In this document: positions 7,456 through 16,173 of the stretch, one piece after another | Numbering within the stretch: the stretch's first letter is position 1 | Layout: every line of letters begins with the position of its first letter | DNA from: Olsenella sp. oral taxon 807 | Lineage (GTDB): Bacteria > Actinomycetota > Coriobacteriia > Coriobacteriales > Atopobiaceae | DNA: 64,000 bases | Assembly: GCF_001189515.2 (NCBI RefSeq) | Contig: NZ_CP012069.2 | Coordinates: 2,356,001 to 2,420,000, forward strand | Reading direction: 5' to 3' | Made by a program: the position numbers and the translations under genes | Notes under the pieces: model-generated | Databases searched by the model: none | Seen by the model: only the letters and a program-made list of their open reading frames with translations | Told to the model about the DNA's origin: nothing

Positions 7456-8193
7456 ATGGGACTGTTTAGACGTAACACCGAAAAGTCTTTGGAAAGAAGC
7501 ATCGAGGAGACGCGAAGGGAAGTGGAAAGACGTCTTGAGAGTGAGATGTGGGCGGACGAGGACGCCAGGGAGATCGAACGCCAACGTACGGCGCCCGTGA
7601 GGGTGATGGCGCCCCTTAACCTAGACTTACCGGGCTTTCCTTTTAGTCCAGGGGTTTATGTAAGTGCGAACGTCTACCTGGACGACGGCGACCCAGAGCC
7701 ACATAACATATGGTATGCGGACGCCAAAGCTCTCCAGGACATCGGAGCGCACATTGGAAGCCTCTCTGTTATGCTCGATAGAATCGCTCCTCTTGACAGG
7801 ATACGTGCCGACCTCTCGAATACACACCCCATCACGGACGTCGCGTCATGGCTTCCCGAACACTACGCATGGGCGCGCATCAACCCACTAATGCCGACTG
7901 GCAGAACCCCGAAGTATGTGGCGACAATAGAATTCACCGCCGGACTCGAGAGACCCCGTCACATGACGCTTAGGCAGTTGGAGCAATTCAACGAGGTCCA
8001 CCCGAGTCCAGAGCAGACTCTCGGAACCATCGACTACCTCTCAGACGGACGAATCGGAAAAGCCCATCTGAGCCTGTGGTGCAACGAGTCGCTCTATGTC
8101 GCGTGGTACAAGCTCGTCGCTGGCGAGCTCGTAGTGTCGAGTGTCACGAGAAATCACGATGAAATACAGAAGACTCTTTACCGAATCGAGTGA
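7456..8193 (+). CDS. Hypothetical element protein (245 aa)
   Basis: 245 aa from the second of two adjacent ATGs, behind GGGGG. After MGLFRRNTEK comes a charged helix (residues ~10-45), then a mixed alpha/beta region with no motif I recognise. It is soluble with no signal peptide. It shares the MGLF-R/G-R opening with the 68-aa gene immediately downstream. Both lie between the repressor and the integrase, where elements carry lysogenic-conversion or superinfection-exclusion genes. No function assigned. Confidence 0.55.
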   Translation: MGLFRRNTEKSLERSIEETRREVERRLESEMWADEDAREIERQRTAPVRVMAPLNLDLPGFPFSPGVYVSANVYLDDGDPEPHNIWYADAKALQDIGAHIGSLSVMLDRIAPLDRIRADLSNTHPITDVASWLPEHYAWARINPLMPTGRTPKYVATIEFTAGLERPRHMTLRQLEQFNEVHPSPEQTLGTIDYLSDGRIGKAHLSLWCNESLYVAWYKLVAGELVVSSVTRNHDEIQKTLYRIE

Positions 8194-8248
8194 GCGGTGA
8201 CGCAGAATGAAGGCACAGGACAGGCAAGACCGAGGGAACGGAGTGAGT

Positions 8249-8455
8249 ATGGGACTGTTCGGACGCAAGAGCAATGACGGACCGAGAGCTGAGGTCAAGC
8301 AGGTAACCATTGACACGGGGTCACAGGAGGGAGCCGTTGAGCTCGTCAAGCTCCAAGAGGAAGGCTGGGAGATAGTCAGCCAACAGAAGCGGGGGGCTTT
8401 CGAGTGGAAGCCGGGACAGACCGATTTCGTACTCAAGAGGAACCACCCTAACTGA
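8249..8455 (+). CDS. DUF4177-like small protein (68 aa)
   Basis: 68 aa from ATG 8249 (Shine-Dalgarno GGAG, 6 nt). A longer start at 8207 is possible. MGLFGRKSND opens the protein and ELVKLQEEGWEIVSQQ resembles the small beta-strand/helix proteins of DUF4177 type. Function unknown. It is probably co-transcribed with the upstream 245-aa gene. Confidence 0.5.
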   Translation: MGLFGRKSNDGPRAEVKQVTIDTGSQEGAVELVKLQEEGWEIVSQQKRGAFEWKPGQTDFVLKRNHPN

Positions 8456-8605
8456 CGTGACGGTCATCCTTCCTTCCCCAAGCAAGACGGGCAGTGAAAC
8501 AAGGCCACATGGGACGCATAGCGATGCATGGGAAAGCCTCGTATCCCGGGATGGGACCAAGGGCATGACAAGGCGATGTTGGATATCGAGCGACAGGGGC
8601 CGTCC

Positions 8606-9718
8606 ATGTCCATAACCCGCCGCAGGCTCGCCGACGGCACGTACGTGTATGACGTGCGCGAGTACGTCGGCTTCACGCTGGACGGCAGGCGCGACCGCAA
8701 GAGCGTCACCTGCCGCACGCTGCGCGCCGCCAAGGTCGAGCGGGCCAAGCTGGTCGCCCTCAGGGACTCCCGGCGCAACCGATCGGGACGCTGCACGTTC
8801 GGCGACTACGTGGACAGGTGGTGGTGGCCGACGACGGCCGGCCTCGCCGCGTCCACGCGGGACACCTACGAGAGGGAGCTGCGCCTCAGGCTGCGCCCGG
8901 CGTTCGAGGCCGTGGACGTGCGCGACGTGACGCGCCCGATGGTGCAGAGGATGGTGGACGGCTGCGCGACGCGCAAGGTGGCGCAGAAGGCCCTGGGCGT
9001 GCTGGGCACGGTCATGAGGCAGGCGATGGGAGACGGCCTGGTGGCGTCCAACGTGGCCGCCGCGCGCTACTCGCTGCCGCCCGAGGGGAGGAGGCGCGAC
9101 AACGGCGTCGTGCTGACCACCTTCGACGCCATGGCCCCACTCGTCTCGGCCCTGCGCGGGCACGCGGCGGCCGACGGCGGGTTCTGCCTCGCGTTGGGGC
9201 TGCTGGGGCTCCTCATGGGCCTTCGCCCCGAGGAGCGCTACGGCCTGGACTGGGCCGACGTGGACCTCGGTGCCGCCACCTGCCGCGTGAGGCGGGCGTA
9301 CCTCATGGTCTCGCGAGGCGAGGGCACCCATGACCTCAAGGAGCCGAAGACGGCCCACTCCCTTCGCGACGTGCCGGTGTCGCCCGACGTGGCCGACGCG
9401 CTCATGGCGCTGCCAGGACCGCGCGACGGCCCCGTGCTCGTGGGCGCTGACGGCGGCAGGGTCTCGCCGTCGACCGCCCGCCACAGGTGGGACCGCTTCC
9501 TCGCGTGGTGCGACGCGGGCGGGCTTGACGTCCCCCATGTCACGGTCGAGAACTGCCGGCACAGCTTCGCCACGTCGTACCTCCACGCGGGCGGCAGGGT
9601 GGAGGACCTGTCCCGCATCCTGGGGCACTCGGACATCGTCACGACGTACCGGCGCTACGTCAGGCCGGACGCCACGGACGCGGCGAGGGGCGTCTCGGAC
9701 ATCGTGCCGAGGGTCTAG
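8606..9718 (+). CDS. int: Tyrosine recombinase (integrase)
   Basis: 370 aa from ATG 8606, behind AGGGG; upstream Mets at 8528 and 8576 lack a good ribosome-binding site. The N-terminal AP2-like DNA-binding segment (RRRLADGTYVYDVREYVGF) and SAM-like domain (FGDYVDRWWWP) precede the catalytic domain. There the LRPEERYGLDW arginine, the RHSFATSYLHAGG histidine region and the terminal GHSDIVTTYRRY nucleophile tyrosine are visible. Phage/ICE integrase. It ends 138 bp from the 3' end of ssrA, so ssrA is very probably its attachment site. Confidence 0.92.
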   Translation: MSITRRRLADGTYVYDVREYVGFTLDGRRDRKSVTCRTLRAAKVERAKLVALRDSRRNRSGRCTFGDYVDRWWWPTTAGLAASTRDTYERELRLRLRPAFEAVDVRDVTRPMVQRMVDGCATRKVAQKALGVLGTVMRQAMGDGLVASNVAAARYSLPPEGRRRDNGVVLTTFDAMAPLVSALRGHAAADGGFCLALGLLGLLMGLRPEERYGLDWADVDLGAATCRVRRAYLMVSRGEGTHDLKEPKTAHSLRDVPVSPDVADALMALPGPRDGPVLVGADGGRVSPSTARHRWDRFLAWCDAGGLDVPHVTVENCRHSFATSYLHAGGRVEDLSRILGHSDIVTTYRRYVRPDATDAARGVSDIVPRV

Positions 9719-9719
9719 G

Positions 9720-9741
9720 CCATTGGCTAACCATTGGCTAA
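9720..9741 (+). repeat. Tandem 11-bp repeat beside the integrase
   Basis: CCATTGGCTAA occurs twice in direct succession immediately after the integrase stop codon, between int and the ssrA 3' end. Arm-type integrase or excisionase sites are often short direct repeats in this position. That role is inference. Confidence 0.4.
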
Positions 9742-9803
9742 CGCCACGACAGGATACGTGAGAATATGGGCGATTCTCGGGCGCAAAAGAGTCTCCCTCA
9801 AAC

Positions 9804-9847
9804 ACAAAAAAGCCCCCTCACCTGCAAGAATACAGGTGAGGGGGCTT
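9804..9847 (-). terminator. Rho-independent terminator of ssrA
   Basis: A perfect 15-bp stem (AAGCCCCCTCACCTG paired with CAGGTGAGGGGGCTT, 8-nt loop) is followed on the minus strand by a run of six T. It sits 10 bp past the tmRNA 3' end, on the element side of the presumed attachment site. Confidence 0.88.
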
Positions 9848-9856
9848 GAGTGCGCA

Positions 9857-10223
9857 TGGTGGAGGTGCGGAGAGTCGAACTCCGGTCCAAAGCATATTCC
9901 TGGCAGGTGTCTCCAAGCTCAGTCACCGCTAATATCTTAGACGGGATCGTCCGGTGACGGACGCTTTCCGTCCCAGCTGGTTCAAACTTAGCGCACGGCA
10001 TACCAACCACGTCCACGCGCGCATCTCCCTCAGATGACGTCGCCCGGGAAGCGGGAGAGACTTCCCGTTAGACGGCTACTTATATGTTAAGCAGCGAGGG
10101 CGTACTCGCCCTGATAAGAATCTTCGTCGTCAATTAGATTTGACGGTACCCCTGTTTAGCGTGGCGAGGAGACCACGGCTTGCTGCCCACCTCAAACATA
10201 CCCTGTCGAAACCAGTCACCCCC
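9857..10223 (-). ncRNA. ssrA: Transfer-messenger RNA (tmRNA)
   Basis: 367 nt. The 5' end GGGGGTGACTGGTTTCGACA and the 3' end GGAGTTCGACTCTCC...CACCTCCACCA pair as the tRNA-like domain. The acceptor is 5' GGGGGTG with 3' CACCTCC, allowing one wobble, and the T-loop is TTCGACT. The tag reading frame at 10131-10087 encodes DDEDSYQGEYALAA followed by TAA; the resume codon appears to be GAC. tmRNA rescues stalled ribosomes together with SmpB, encoded 1.2 kb upstream. The 3' end serves as a likely integration site for the element to its left. Confidence 0.95.
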
Positions 10224-10321
10224 ATACGATCAACGGAAGGCATGCTGCCATCCCTACGATATCAGCGCCCGGCATTGCGCGCCCCGTACGACACCATGAC
10301 GCATGTACCCATTTTAGCATC

Positions 10322-10993
10322 TTAGCCATGCTTGCGTCCCTCGCGATCAATGAACATGATGCCAAAGGCCACCATCAAAAGGACCGGGCTCGCAAGAATC
10401 ATCCTAAGGCCCAAAGGTCCTATCAGCCAACTGCCCGCCACCGCGCCGCAGGTGAAGCATACGATCACAAAAGAGTAGAGCAGTCCCGTCTCGAGCTGCT
10501 CACGCTCATGCGTATGTGCGTAGCTCACCATGGACTGAGTGCCACTGCGCAGATTGCCGATGCACATGGTCGTGGCAAAGGCATTGCCATGAAGTTTGCG
10601 AAAGGCCTGGACCTGCATGCCACAGGCAAGCGACGTCAGGCCGTTGGCGATGAGATTGAACCCCTCTGGCACGAAGCCCACGATCACAAGGAGCACGGCT
10701 TCTATCAGTAGCACGAGCTGGCGCCAGTGCAGGTGCTTGGGTTTGAGGAGCAGCTTGATGCCGTGCGCCATCGCAATGCCTGCGGAGAAAAAGAGTACCG
10801 GGGACAGGTAGTGCATGCACTGGTCCCAGTTTCCCTGCGAGAGATTGACACCCAGAAGCAGCATGTTTCCCGTCTGGGCGTTGGCAAAGACGTGCCCTCT
10901 GACCAGATAGGAGTAGGCATCCATAACTCCACCGGAAAGCGCTAGGAACAGCGCGAGTTCGACGGACTCAGACGTTTGCTCGGCGTGCTTCAT
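10322..10993 (-). CDS. DUF1275 (YoaK-type) membrane protein
   Basis: 223 aa with six predicted membrane segments. The family signature is present: LALSGGVMDAYSYL near the N-terminus, then HVFANAQTGNMLLLG, and later ATTMCIGNLRSGTQ. DUF1275 proteins are widespread integral membrane proteins of unknown transport role. Single gene on the minus strand upstream of ssrA. Confidence 0.85.
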   Translation of the reverse strand: MKHAEQTSESVELALFLALSGGVMDAYSYLVRGHVFANAQTGNMLLLGVNLSQGNWDQCMHYLSPVLFFSAGIAMAHGIKLLLKPKHLHWRQLVLLIEAVLLVIVGFVPEGFNLIANGLTSLACGMQVQAFRKLHGNAFATTMCIGNLRSGTQSMVSYAHTHEREQLETGLLYSFVIVCFTCGAVAGSWLIGPLGLRMILASPVLLMVAFGIMFIDREGRKHG

Positions 10994-11115
10994 CTATCCC
11001 CCTCAGATCCTCACAGCTCTTAGGTGCTATGGGTCGGCTAAGGGAGGGACCCACGGACCTTAGCTCGGGGCCCCTCCGACACAGACGCACGCCTCGTAAC
11101 CCTAGTATCGGGAGG

Positions 11116-11259
11116 CTACTCCTCCACCAGCTCGAACTGGTCAGGACCAACGCCGCACACGGGGCAGACGTAGTCCTCAGGCAACTCCGGAGTATCGATC
11201 TCGACCTCATAGCCGCAGACCAAACAGCGGAACTTGTACGTCTTCTTCTCGTCGACCAT
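11116..11259 (-). CDS. Rubredoxin
   Basis: 47 aa, too short for many gene callers. Two Cys pairs, CLVCGYE and [12 protein letters not shown], with the PEDYVCPVC and F-E-L spacing are the [Fe(SCys)4] site of rubredoxin. It acts as a one-electron carrier in the cytoplasm of anaerobes, typically for superoxide/peroxide detoxification or flavodiiron proteins. It stands alone between DUF1275 and smpB; its partner is not in the window. Confidence 0.93.
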   Translation of the reverse strand: MVDEKKTYKFRCLVCGYEVEIDTPELPEDYVCPVCGVGPDQFELVEE

Positions 11260-11434
11260 TGCGTATCCTCTCTCTTGGCGGCGCGCCCTTCTGCACGCCT
11301 CGTGCGCCCGCCCCTACGGGCGCACCACCCTCATACCCAGTTAGTCACATCTGAGGCGCACGATAGCCCGACGGAAGGTCCAAGAGCTGCCTCACCACAA
11401 AATCCCCTCTCCCTGCCATCTGGGTCTCCCATCC

Positions 11435-11962
11435 CTAACGACCACGCAGCTTGAGCGCGCGCTGAATCTCGCGATCACTGTCACGTCTGGCCATGTCGCG
11501 CCGCTTGTCGAAGAGCTTCTTGCCCCTTCCTATGCCAACACACAGCTTCACACGGTTATGCTCGTCGAAGTAGAGCTCGAGCGGCACAAGCGCCATACCC
11601 TTGGTGCGCAGCTGCGCGTCGATGAGGGCAATCTGTCGGCGGTGCATGAGCAGGCGCCGCCTGCGGTCAGGATCCACGTTCCACACGCCACCGTTCGAGT
11701 ACGGGTGTATGTGCACACCCACAAGAAAGGCCTCGCCGCCTCGGATGATGCAGAACGAGTCGCGTATCTGACAGGGACGCTCGCGTATGCTCTTGACCTC
11801 GGTTCCCGTGAGCTCGATGCCAGCTTCCCAGGTCTCACCTATCTCGTAGTCGTGACGGGCGACTCGGTTCTTAGAGATGCTCCTTTTTTGTGGGCCTTGG
11901 GAATTCTTGCCCCTGTCGCGCCCGCCCGTTGTGGAAGTTGGCTGTGGCCTACGCCTCGCCAT
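11435..11962 (-). CDS. smpB: SsrA-binding protein SmpB
   Basis: 175 aa from ATG 11962 (MARRRPQPTS, behind GGGAGGGAG); the frame further upstream is non-homologous. The core has SISKNRVARHDYEIGETWEAGIELTGTEVKSIR, typical of SmpB, and the C-terminal basic tail KKLFDKRRDMARRDSDREIQRALK that enters the mRNA channel. The N-terminal ~30 residues are a basic low-complexity addition. SmpB binds the tRNA-like domain of tmRNA. The gene overlaps the end of the upstream TPR-like gene by 14 nt. Confidence 0.96.
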   Translation of the reverse strand: MARRRPQPTSTTGGRDRGKNSQGPQKRSISKNRVARHDYEIGETWEAGIELTGTEVKSIRERPCQIRDSFCIIRGGEAFLVGVHIHPYSNGGVWNVDPDRRRRLLMHRRQIALIDAQLRTKGMALVPLELYFDEHNRVKLCVGIGRGKKLFDKRRDMARRDSDREIQRALKLRGR

Positions 11963-12875
11963 CTGTAGCTCCCTCCCCTCGCGCGGCCCCTGTGGCCGCA
12001 CCGTCTGCGTCTTCTGCAGCACCCGCAGGCTCCACACATGCGAGAAGCTCCCCCATCAGCCTATGGGAGAGCTCTGTGCCCGCAAGCGCGCAAGCCCTCA
12101 GCATGAGCCTCGTCTCCGCGTCCTGGTCACCCAGCTCGCGCGCGTCCAAGGCACACTGTAAGAGACAGATGACGACCTGGGCGTTGGCACCGCGTGGCAG
12201 CTGCAGCTCATCAAGGATCTGCCCCTCTTCCTCATCGCTGACAACATCGGGATCGTGCTGCGTGCCCACTGCCTGCTCAAGTGCCACCCTAAGCAAGGGA
12301 TCGCTCGCATCGACCCTACGGGCAGCTCTGAGGAGCGCTGCCGCCTCTCGTGACTTCCCAGAGGCCTGGAAATACTCGGCAAAACTGAGAAAGGCTCGGA
12401 TCAGATGAGAGGGCTCACTGGCACGAATGAGCACCGAGTGACTCAGCGCCAAGTACTCGCTGATATCGCCGACGTCCCGGCACAACTCCGCCAGGTTCAA
12501 ACGATGCTCACAGGCCATGGGATTCCAACGCACCGCCTGCTTGAGCGCCTCGATCGCCAAGTGGGTGTCACCATCTGTCATGCGCGCGAGGGCAAGGTCG
12601 GCGTACAGGCGATCCAGCGGCTCGCCCACGTCGCGAAGCTCCCTTGGGTCGCGCTCGACAACCTGGTACGCCAGGCGATCGAAGGGAGAGGAAAAGCTAA
12701 ACCACTGCTGGCTATCGGTCGTCGGGCAGTTACGATCGATGTACTCCTCCACGTCCTCAGCACGTCTTGAGAGAAGCTCAAGCGCCATGTATGTCTGGCC
12801 CTGCATAAGGTAGCCTTCGGCCAGCATGATCGCCTCAGTCGGCTCGCTCTGCTCGAGCCTGTCTGTATACTCCAT
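11949..12875 (-). CDS. TPR-like protein in the rnr-smpB operon
   Basis: 308 aa from ATG 12875 with Shine-Dalgarno GAGGAGGTG. It is helical, with tetratricopeptide-like pairs such as YADLALARMTDGDTHLAIEALKQAVRWNP and EYFQASGKSREAAALLRAARR. The last ~30 residues are an Ala/Gly/Glu-rich tail. No signal peptide or membrane span. Its position between rnr and smpB suggests co-expression with trans-translation genes, but a functional link is only inferred from location. Confidence 0.65.
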   Translation of the reverse strand: MEYTDRLEQSEPTEAIMLAEGYLMQGQTYMALELLSRRAEDVEEYIDRNCPTTDSQQWFSFSSPFDRLAYQVVERDPRELRDVGEPLDRLYADLALARMTDGDTHLAIEALKQAVRWNPMACEHRLNLAELCRDVGDISEYLALSHSVLIRASEPSHLIRAFLSFAEYFQASGKSREAAALLRAARRVDASDPLLRVALEQAVGTQHDPDVVSDEEEGQILDELQLPRGANAQVVICLLQCALDARELGDQDAETRLMLRACALAGTELSHRLMGELLACVEPAGAAEDADGAATGAARGEGATDGEA

Positions 12876-13036
12876 GACACCTCCTCATACCATACGCTCT
12901 GCGAGGACGAGCAGTGTCCCCCCTCGCCGTATGCAACGACACCCTAAGAATACGACAAGCCTACCCGTTTACCGTGCGTACAAGTACCGTCCGTGTCGTT
13001 CGCCCATGGCACGGACGTTTCGTCTGTGCGCACGGG

Positions 13037-15055
13037 TCACTTGTCCGGAAGCGCGAAGTCTATCTGCCCGCGCGCAGGGCTGGTGCCCGCCACGACCACC
13101 GTCACGCGCATGCCCACCCGCCAGATTCTGCCACTTTCCTCGCCCATCAGCGCCATGCGCGCATCGTCGTACGAGAAGCGCTCATCTCCCAACTCGCGAG
13201 TCGCAAGCAGGCCCTCAGCGCAGCTCTCGTCGAGCATGACGAAGAGCCCATAGCGCTCGCAGCCCACCACGACGCCTCCAAAGCACTCACCCACCCTTGT
13301 GGAGAAGAACTCTGCGATCTTGACTCTCTGAGAGTCTCGGGCAGCACCATCTGAGACCCGTTCGCGATCCGAGCAGCTCCGACATAGCTGCGCCAGGCTG
13401 CGTCCGATCTCACGCTGCTCACGTGAGCCTGCGTTTCCGTCCAGCTGCGCCTTGAGTGCACGGTGCACCAAGAGGTCCGCGTAGCGGCGGATCGGCGAGG
13501 TAAAGTGACAGTACGCCCTCGCACCCAGGGCGTAGTGCCCATCGTTGTGCGGCAGGTAGATGGCGCGCCGCTGGGCCCTGAGCAGCACAGTGTTCACGAA
13601 GAGCTCCGCAGGCGTGCCTGCGGCGTCCTCGAGGACCTCCTGAATGGCTGCGGAACTCCCCGTAACAAGTGCCCCAGCAAGAGAGCCCTCAACAAGGCCG
13701 AGCTCCCGTAGGATGCGCAGGGCGTCTTTGAGCTCGTCTGGGGCGGGTCGCTCGTGCACACGGTAGGCCGTCTCGATCCCTGCGTCCGAGAGCAGCTGTG
13801 CCACGCACTCGTTCGCAAGTAGCATGGCCTCCTCTATGAGGCTCGTTGCGCGCGTACGCCTGCGCACGATGATGTCGATTGGGCGGCCCTGCTCATCGAG
13901 GGTGACCTTCGCCTCCTTGGTGTTGAAGTCAATGGACCCACGATCATGGCGCAGACGTCGCCTCTGCGCAGCGACCTCGTCGAGGATATCGAGGGTCCGT
14001 GAGACCTGGGTGTTCCATCCTACCGAGCAGGGCAGCTCATGGGCACCGAGCGTTTTCTCGAGCCATGCGTCGACCTGGTCATAACTCAGGCGCGCCTTGG
14101 AGCGAATGGCGGAGCGCGTCATCCGGGCCGAGACGAGCTCTCCTCTCTCGCCAAGGCGCATGATGACGCTCACGGCAAGCCGATCCTCGTCTGGCCTGAG
14201 GGAGCAGACATCGGCACAGAGGCTCTCGGGCAGCATTGGTATGACGCGATCAACCAGGTAGGTCGAGCAGGTCCGCTGCCGTGCCTCGTTGTCTACGGGG
14301 CTGCCCCAGCCCACGTAGTGGCTCACGTCGGCAATGTGCACCTCGACCTCAAAGCCACGTCCGACCCTACGGGCGCCAACCGCGTCGTCGAAGTCGCGCG
14401 CGTCGGCAGGATCGATGGTAAGGACACAGCGCTCGCGAAAGTCCGCGCGAGCCAGACCCGCTGCCAAGGCCTCCTCTACGCCAGGCTCAATGGCAGCCGC
14501 CGAGGCGAGCAGCGTCTTGGGAAACTCGCAGCGCAGCCCATACGAGGCAATGATAGTCTCGATGGGCAGGTCAAGGCCACGTTCGCTGTCCGGGCGCCGC
14601 TCTATGGTGACGATTCCCGACGTCGTACGCGCCGGATACTCCAAGATGCGCGCCACCACCACGTCGCCTGAGTGCACGCCACAGGCCTGTGCGCTGTGGT
14701 CATCGGGCAGCACGAAGAAGTCACGCCGTATCCTTGAGTCGAGGGGAACCACCACGCCAAGCGGATCTATGAAGTCATAGCTGCCCAGAAAGCTCTGGGT
14801 GGCACGATCGAGGACGCCCTGGACCCATGCCAGGCGCTCGCGTCCGCGTGGCGATGATAGACTCACCTGCACCGTGTCCCCACTCATCGCCTCGCGCACG
14901 CCCCTCTTGGCAACCCTAAAGCAGCCCTCTGGCGTGTCGACCGTAACCGACCCCGAGCGCGAGACACGCATCGTGCCCGTTAGTAGGGCGCGAGTCCTCC
15001 TGCCTCGAGAACCCCGCCCGCGCGGGCCATGCGACCTCGATTTTGCTCCTCCCAT
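13037..15055 (-). CDS. rnr: Ribonuclease R (RNB/S1 exoribonuclease)
   Basis: 672 aa from ATG 15055 (MGGAKSRSHG, behind GGAGGGG). A basic Gly/Arg N-terminus leads to cold-shock domains (TPEGCFRVAKRGVREAMSGDTVQV). The RNB catalytic domain has DPADARDFDDAVGARR, whose aspartates bind magnesium, and later HFTSPIRRYADLLVHR. A C-terminal S1 domain ends the protein. RNase R degrades structured RNA 3' to 5' and clears defective mRNA after trans-translation, consistent with smpB and ssrA downstream. Confidence 0.95.
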   Translation of the reverse strand: MGGAKSRSHGPRGRGSRGRRTRALLTGTMRVSRSGSVTVDTPEGCFRVAKRGVREAMSGDTVQVSLSSPRGRERLAWVQGVLDRATQSFLGSYDFIDPLGVVVPLDSRIRRDFFVLPDDHSAQACGVHSGDVVVARILEYPARTTSGIVTIERRPDSERGLDLPIETIIASYGLRCEFPKTLLASAAAIEPGVEEALAAGLARADFRERCVLTIDPADARDFDDAVGARRVGRGFEVEVHIADVSHYVGWGSPVDNEARQRTCSTYLVDRVIPMLPESLCADVCSLRPDEDRLAVSVIMRLGERGELVSARMTRSAIRSKARLSYDQVDAWLEKTLGAHELPCSVGWNTQVSRTLDILDEVAAQRRRLRHDRGSIDFNTKEAKVTLDEQGRPIDIIVRRRTRATSLIEEAMLLANECVAQLLSDAGIETAYRVHERPAPDELKDALRILRELGLVEGSLAGALVTGSSAAIQEVLEDAAGTPAELFVNTVLLRAQRRAIYLPHNDGHYALGARAYCHFTSPIRRYADLLVHRALKAQLDGNAGSREQREIGRSLAQLCRSCSDRERVSDGAARDSQRVKIAEFFSTRVGECFGGVVVGCERYGLFVMLDESCAEGLLATRELGDERFSYDDARMALMGEESGRIWRVGMRVTVVVAGTSPARGQIDFALPDK

Positions 15056-15246
15056 GCCCGCGCCCCTCCAAAGCAGTGAGCCAGCTGCGACGGTGCCTCG
15101 GTCCCTTGGGGCGACCACATGATGTCCGTCTTGTAAAGACTCGCCCTCGCCTGGCATACGAGAGACACCACCTGAAGGCTACGCGGTCACAGCCCCAAGG
15201 CACGGTGAGACACTGTCCGCCGCCTTATCGGCACATCGCAAGCCAG

Positions 15247-16173
15247 CTACACCCTGAGATAGCGCCTCATCGCGATCGCAGAGCCAAAGAGGCCAAGCAG
15301 ACAACCTATGCCCACGAGTGACGCATACGTAAGGGTCAGGACGACCGTCGGTATGTCAAAGGACAAAAACGACAGTCCAGCCTGGAGCCTCGGGAGCACG
15401 ATCAGGGTACCGCCATGAAGCACAAGGATCGCGAGCAGCGAGCCAAAAAGCGCCTCGAGCATGCCCTCGGTCAAGAACGGCCCGCGTATGAAACCGTTTG
15501 ACGCACCGACCAAGCGCATGATGGCGATCTCGCGACGACGCGCTGAGATAGCGAGGCGAATCGTGTTGTTGATGAACACGAAGGCGATGAAGGCCAGAAG
15601 GCCAACCAGCACGATGGTGCCAAAGCGCAGGACATACGTGACACTCAGCAACTTCTTTACCGTATCGCGACCATACTGGACGGAGCGCGTGGGATTCTCT
15701 GCGTCGTCGGAGATGCTCTTGAAATCGCCGTCCTCGATGATCATGCTGGCTACGTTCTCGACCTGCTTGGGATCGGAGAGGGTAATGACCAACGATGCGG
15801 GCAGCGGGTTGGTGCCATCGAGCGCGGCGACGACGTCGTTCGCGTTCTTGTCACTCATCTTCTCCCGGTAGCTCTCGAGGGCCTCCTCCTTGCTCTTGTA
15901 CGTCACATCATCGACGAAGTCCCAGCCACTGATCTTCTGCTGGAAGGCGTCCACGGCAGACTTGTCTGCCCCGTCAGAGAGAAAGGCCTGGATGGTGACT
16001 TGGTTCTCGACGTCGCCCGCAAGCCTGTTGAGCAGGACTGAGCCAATGACGAAGAGGCCTATCACGAAGAGTGAGAGAAAGATGGTGACCACGGCGCCAA
16101 GGGCCGTTGACCAGTTGCGACGAAAATGGCGACCTGCCTCGTGCAGGGAATAACCAAGATTAGACGGAGCCAT
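15247..16173 (-). CDS. ftsX: Cell-division protein FtsX
   Basis: 308 aa from ATG 16173 (MAPSNLGYSLHEAGRHFRRN). One N-terminal membrane segment (residues ~25-50), a large extracellular loop (to ~180) and three C-terminal membrane segments match FtsX. It forms the membrane part of the FtsEX complex that activates cell-wall hydrolases at the septum. The start overlaps the ftsE stop by 14 nt. Confidence 0.94.
   Translation of the reverse strand: MAPSNLGYSLHEAGRHFRRNWSTALGAVVTIFLSLFVIGLFVIGSVLLNRLAGDVENQVTIQAFLSDGADKSAVDAFQQKISGWDFVDDVTYKSKEEALESYREKMSDKNANDVVAALDGTNPLPASLVITLSDPKQVENVASMIIEDGDFKSISDDAENPTRSVQYGRDTVKKLLSVTYVLRFGTIVLVGLLAFIAFVFINNTIRLAISARRREIAIMRLVGASNGFIRGPFLTEGMLEALFGSLLAILVLHGGTLIVLPRLQAGLSFLSFDIPTVVLTLTYASLVGIGCLLGLFGSAIAMRRYLRV

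Noticed and set aside
11029-11454. Plus-strand 141-codon ORF
   Set aside because: Antisense to rubredoxin, whose two CxxC pairs are clear on the minus strand.
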